DNA of 64,000 nucleotides from the NCBI GenBank assembly GCA_016872115.1, contig VHBC01000005.1, positions 1 through 64,000 of the forward strand, read 5' to 3'. Position 1 is the first letter of the stretch, and every line of letters starts with the position of its first letter. Both the position numbers and the translations under genes were made by a program. Below the pieces are notes generated by a model. The model was not told the origin of the DNA, ran no database searches, and saw only the letters and a program-made list of their open reading frames with translations. Of the stretch, positions 62,246-64,000 are shown piece by piece. The stretch comes from Sphingomonadales bacterium (GTDB lineage: Bacteria; Bacteroidota; Bacteroidia; Flavobacteriales_D; Crocinitomicaceae).

Positions 62246-62437
62246 ATGTTGATCATTCCAATTAAAGAAGGCGAAAACATCGAACGCGCATTGAAAAAGT
62301 ACAAAAAGAAGTACGAAAAAACCAATGTGATGAAACAACTTCGCGGTCGTAAAGAATTCGTGAAGCCTTCTGTGTCTCGTCGTCAGGAAATCATCCGCGC
62401 AGCTTACAAGCAAAGAATGCAAAGTCAGCAATTGTAA
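62246..62437 (+). CDS. rpsU: 30S ribosomal protein bS21
   Basis: 63 residues, very basic. The bS21 pattern is clear: IIPIKEGENIERALKKYKKK, a KTNVMKQLRGRKEF centre and RRQEIIRAAYKQR C-terminal helix. In Bacteroidota ribosomes bS21 helps occlude the 16S 3' tail, reducing use of Shine-Dalgarno pairing. The start is preceded by AAAGAAATTAAAGCAT, without a strong Shine-Dalgarno sequence. It has its own promoter and terminator. Assignment secure. Confidence 0.96.
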   Translation: MLIIPIKEGENIERALKKYKKKYEKTNVMKQLRGRKEFVKPSVSRRQEIIRAAYKQRMQSQQL

Positions 62438-62461
62438 CCAATTGTTACAAAATACGTTTGT

Positions 62462-62485
62462 AAAGGAGCTTCGGCTCCTTTTTTT
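62462..62485 (+). terminator. Intrinsic terminator of rpsU, touching the xerC start
   Basis: AAGGAGC, TTCG tetraloop, GCTCCTT, then T-run. The last T is directly before the ATG of the recombinase gene at 62486. Confidence 0.9.
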
Positions 62486-63364
62486 ATGTTGCAACATTTC
62501 GAAAATTATTTACGCCAAGAAAAACGCTATTCTGCCCATACCTGTTTGGCTTACCTTCAGGACCTCGAGCAGTATGCTATTTTTGCCGAGTGCCAGCAAC
62601 TCTCCGATTGGCAGCAACAAAACAGCGCTATTATCAGAAGCTGGATGGTTCAATTATTGGAATCCGGTCTGAGTAACCGAACAGTGAACCGTAAATTAGC
62701 GTCATTGCGTACTTTTTTTAGGTGGTTACTCAAGGAAGGGAAGCTCACCGAAAATCCAATGTTGCGCATTCAGGGCCCGAAAGCTGAGAAGCGTTTGCCT
62801 GTTTTTGTCAAAGAAACCGAATTAAGTCCTGAACGGATTGAGCCTTTATTTGGCACTGATTTCGAGGGCCTACGCAACCGCCTGATCATCGAGTTATTTT
62901 ATCAAACCGGTATGCGTTTGTCGGAACTCATAGACCTCAAAGAAGGTGCACTGACCGATCAGTATTTAAAAGTGTTGGGAAAACGCAACAAAGAGCGCTT
63001 GATTCCGATTTCGGTAGAACTTGCAGAAATGATTTTTCGGTATAAAAATGCAAAAAAGGCTTTGGGGCTGAGCCATCCCAACCTTTTGGTTAGAACGAAT
63101 GGCGAAGCATTATATCCACAATTTGTTTATAGACTGGTGCGCGAGGTTATTGGAACGCTCAGCGGTGTTGAGAAGCGCAGTCCGCATGTTTTAAGGCATA
63201 CTTTTGCTACCCATATGCTCAATAACGGCGCTGGCTTGGAAACGCTCAAAGACTTACTAGGCCATGCCAACTTATCAGCCACACAAGTCTACACCCACAA
63301 TTCTTTTGCGCAATTGAGAAAGGCTTACGGAAGCGCACATCCGCGCGCTGTTAAAACATCTTAA
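62486..63364 (+). CDS. xerC: XerC/XerD-type tyrosine recombinase
   Basis: 292 residues. An N-terminal SAM-like core-binding domain (about 1-90) precedes a catalytic domain with Arg in QTGMRLSELIDL (about 150), Lys in the beta hairpin, HVLRHTFATHML (His-x-x-Arg, about 236), a GHANLSATQ His, and the nucleophile Tyr in VYTH (about 275). Length and features fit the housekeeping XerC/XerD recombinases that resolve chromosome dimers; XerC or XerD cannot be told apart here. The start is directly preceded by the rpsU terminator. Confidence 0.88.
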   Translation: MLQHFENYLRQEKRYSAHTCLAYLQDLEQYAIFAECQQLSDWQQQNSAIIRSWMVQLLESGLSNRTVNRKLASLRTFFRWLLKEGKLTENPMLRIQGPKAEKRLPVFVKETELSPERIEPLFGTDFEGLRNRLIIELFYQTGMRLSELIDLKEGALTDQYLKVLGKRNKERLIPISVELAEMIFRYKNAKKALGLSHPNLLVRTNGEALYPQFVYRLVREVIGTLSGVEKRSPHVLRHTFATHMLNNGAGLETLKDLLGHANLSATQVYTHNSFAQLRKAYGSAHPRAVKTS

Positions 63365-63391
63365 ATAAATAGCTAAAGCGCTGAAATTACC

Positions 63392-63399
63392 TATCTTTG
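63392..63399 (+). promoter_or_regulatory. -7 box (TAtcTTTG) for the PfkB kinase gene
   Basis: TATCTTTG is a full match 17 bases before ATG 63417; no clear -33 element. Confidence 0.55.
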
Positions 63400-63416
63400 C
63401 GGCACAATTTGGAATT

Positions 63417-64000
63417 ATGAAATTAGCAGCAGTTGGTAGTGTCGCATTTGATGCCATCGAAACGCCTTTTGGCAAAACAGACAAAATAGTAGGCGGTGCC
63501 GGAACCTACATCTCTTTGGCGTCCTCTTTTTTCGTTAAAGAGCAAAGCCTCATTTCTGTTGTGGGTGGTGATTTTCCAAAAGATTTCTTAGCGCTTTTAC
63601 AAGACAAAGGGGTCAATGTTAGTGGTGTTGAAATCAAAGAAACCGAAAAAACATTTTTTTGGTCGGGTCGTTACCACACAGATCTCAACTCCCGAGACAC
63701 CCTCGTTACCGAGCTCAATGTGCTCGGAGATTTTCAACCAAAAGTACCTGCTTTAGCGCAAAACGCAAGTTTTTTAATGCTCGGCAACCTAAGCCCGGCC
63801 GTTCAACTTTCTGTCATTCAACAAATGGCTACCCGTCCAAAGCTTATTGCCATGGACACCATGAACTTTTGGATGGATATTGCACTTGACGAACTCAAAG
63901 AAACCTTAAAGCACATCGACGTCCTCATTATCAATGACGAGGAAGCACGCCAACTTTCTGGTGTTTATTCTTTGCGCAAGGCGGCAAATATCATTCGTGC
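63417..64000 (+). CDS. PfkB-family carbohydrate/nucleoside kinase (partial, runs off the end)
   Basis: The first 194 codons of a ribokinase-like kinase; the frame is open to the window edge. Seen: MKLAAVGSVAFDAIE and GGAGTYISLASSF (the N-terminal GG motif), VVGGDFPKDFLALL, a lid strand with FFWSGRYHTDLN, then MDTMNFWM and INDEEARQLSG, which lead toward the ATP site. The C-terminal GAGD catalytic motif lies beyond the window. Substrate is unknown; Bacteroidota members are usually annotated only as sugar kinases. Confidence 0.85.
   Translation, partial: MKLAAVGSVAFDAIETPFGKTDKIVGGAGTYISLASSFFVKEQSLISVVGGDFPKDFLALLQDKGVNVSGVEIKETEKTFFWSGRYHTDLNSRDTLVTELNVLGDFQPKVPALAQNASFLMLGNLSPAVQLSVIQQMATRPKLIAMDTMNFWMDIALDELKETLKHIDVLIINDEEARQLSGVYSLRKAANIIR

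Noticed and set aside
62486-63364. Tyrosine recombinase as an integrase of a mobile element
   Set aside because: It is next to rpsU, has normal Xer length, and no attachment-site repeats, tRNA or phage genes are nearby.

Overview
The window comes from a member of the Bacteroidota, most likely an aquatic or environmental Flavobacteriales bacterium (something like Crocinitomicaceae or Cryomorphaceae; the family cannot be fixed from this sequence alone). The evidence is three secreted proteins with type B (gliding-motility type) and two with type A C-terminal sorting domains of the type IX secretion system (T9SS), a PorP/SprF protein and a PorE-like OmpA protein, ExbB/ExbD/TonB-like genes, DUF5686, DUF4286 and DUF2490 proteins, a bacillithiol-associated YtxJ protein, and many upstream boxes matching the Bacteroidota promoter element TAnnTTTG. 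The DNA is AT-rich and evenly gene-dense. No gap without a gene exceeds about 150 bases, and I see no rRNA, tRNA, CRISPR array, prophage or insertion sequence.

Layout. 1-4.6 kb: end of an upstream gene, a beta-barrel-like protein, ferritin overlapping a membrane-anchored adenylate cyclase-HD protein, then a DUF2490 barrel and a lipoprotein on the minus strand. 4.7-8.8 kb: a 1020-residue CotH/lamin-tail T9SS cargo followed by PorP/SprF. 8.8-12.2 kb: GH3-like ligase (minus), then universal stress protein and fructose bisphosphatase. 12.2-14.1 kb: TonB-like/ExbD/ExbB operon (minus). 14.3-17.7 kb: mfd. 17.7-21.7 kb: two YceI proteins, a small membrane protein, a terminator, and a choice-of-anchor-L T9SS cargo. 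21.7-30.4 kb: OmpA lipoprotein (minus), a helical protein with yicC, gmk and nadD, a type A cargo (minus), DUF4286 with rsmA, a MORN/YwqK-repeat protein with a LysE exporter (minus), and an acidic protein.

30.4-37.5 kb: AddB-like nuclease, TraB/GumN protein and hutI (minus), yraN (plus), lpdA (minus). 37.6-44.3 kb: a PKD-rich type B cargo, then tatC-DUF5686-lptB (minus). 44.3-49.1 kb: an orphan protein, three paralogous lipoproteins (minus), and pheS-ytxJ-glutaminyl cyclase-LOG (plus). 49.1-55.4 kb: PASTA protein, a type A cargo, an RluD-type pseudouridine synthase and a PorE-like protein. 55.4-64 kb: PspC, an RmlD-like reductase, two APC permeases, a ComEA-like HhH protein, apt, acyl-CoA dehydrogenase, rpsU, xerC, and the start of a PfkB kinase running off the end.

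Recurring themes: envelope and T9SS biology dominates, and nearly every signal-peptidase-I substrate here would expose an N-terminal glutamine, with a matching glutaminyl cyclase in the window. At least five genes have TAnnTTTG exactly four bases before ATG, which suggests leaderless mRNAs. The most distinctive single items are a ferritin-coupled adenylate cyclase-HD protein that looks like the cytoplasmic half of a larger sensor, a tandem lipoprotein family, an interleaved pair of divergent promoters between lpdA and a T9SS cargo, and an AddB-like nuclease with an incomplete Fe-S cysteine set. I found no clear evidence of a wholly new multi-gene defence or metabolic system; the region reads as core chromosome.
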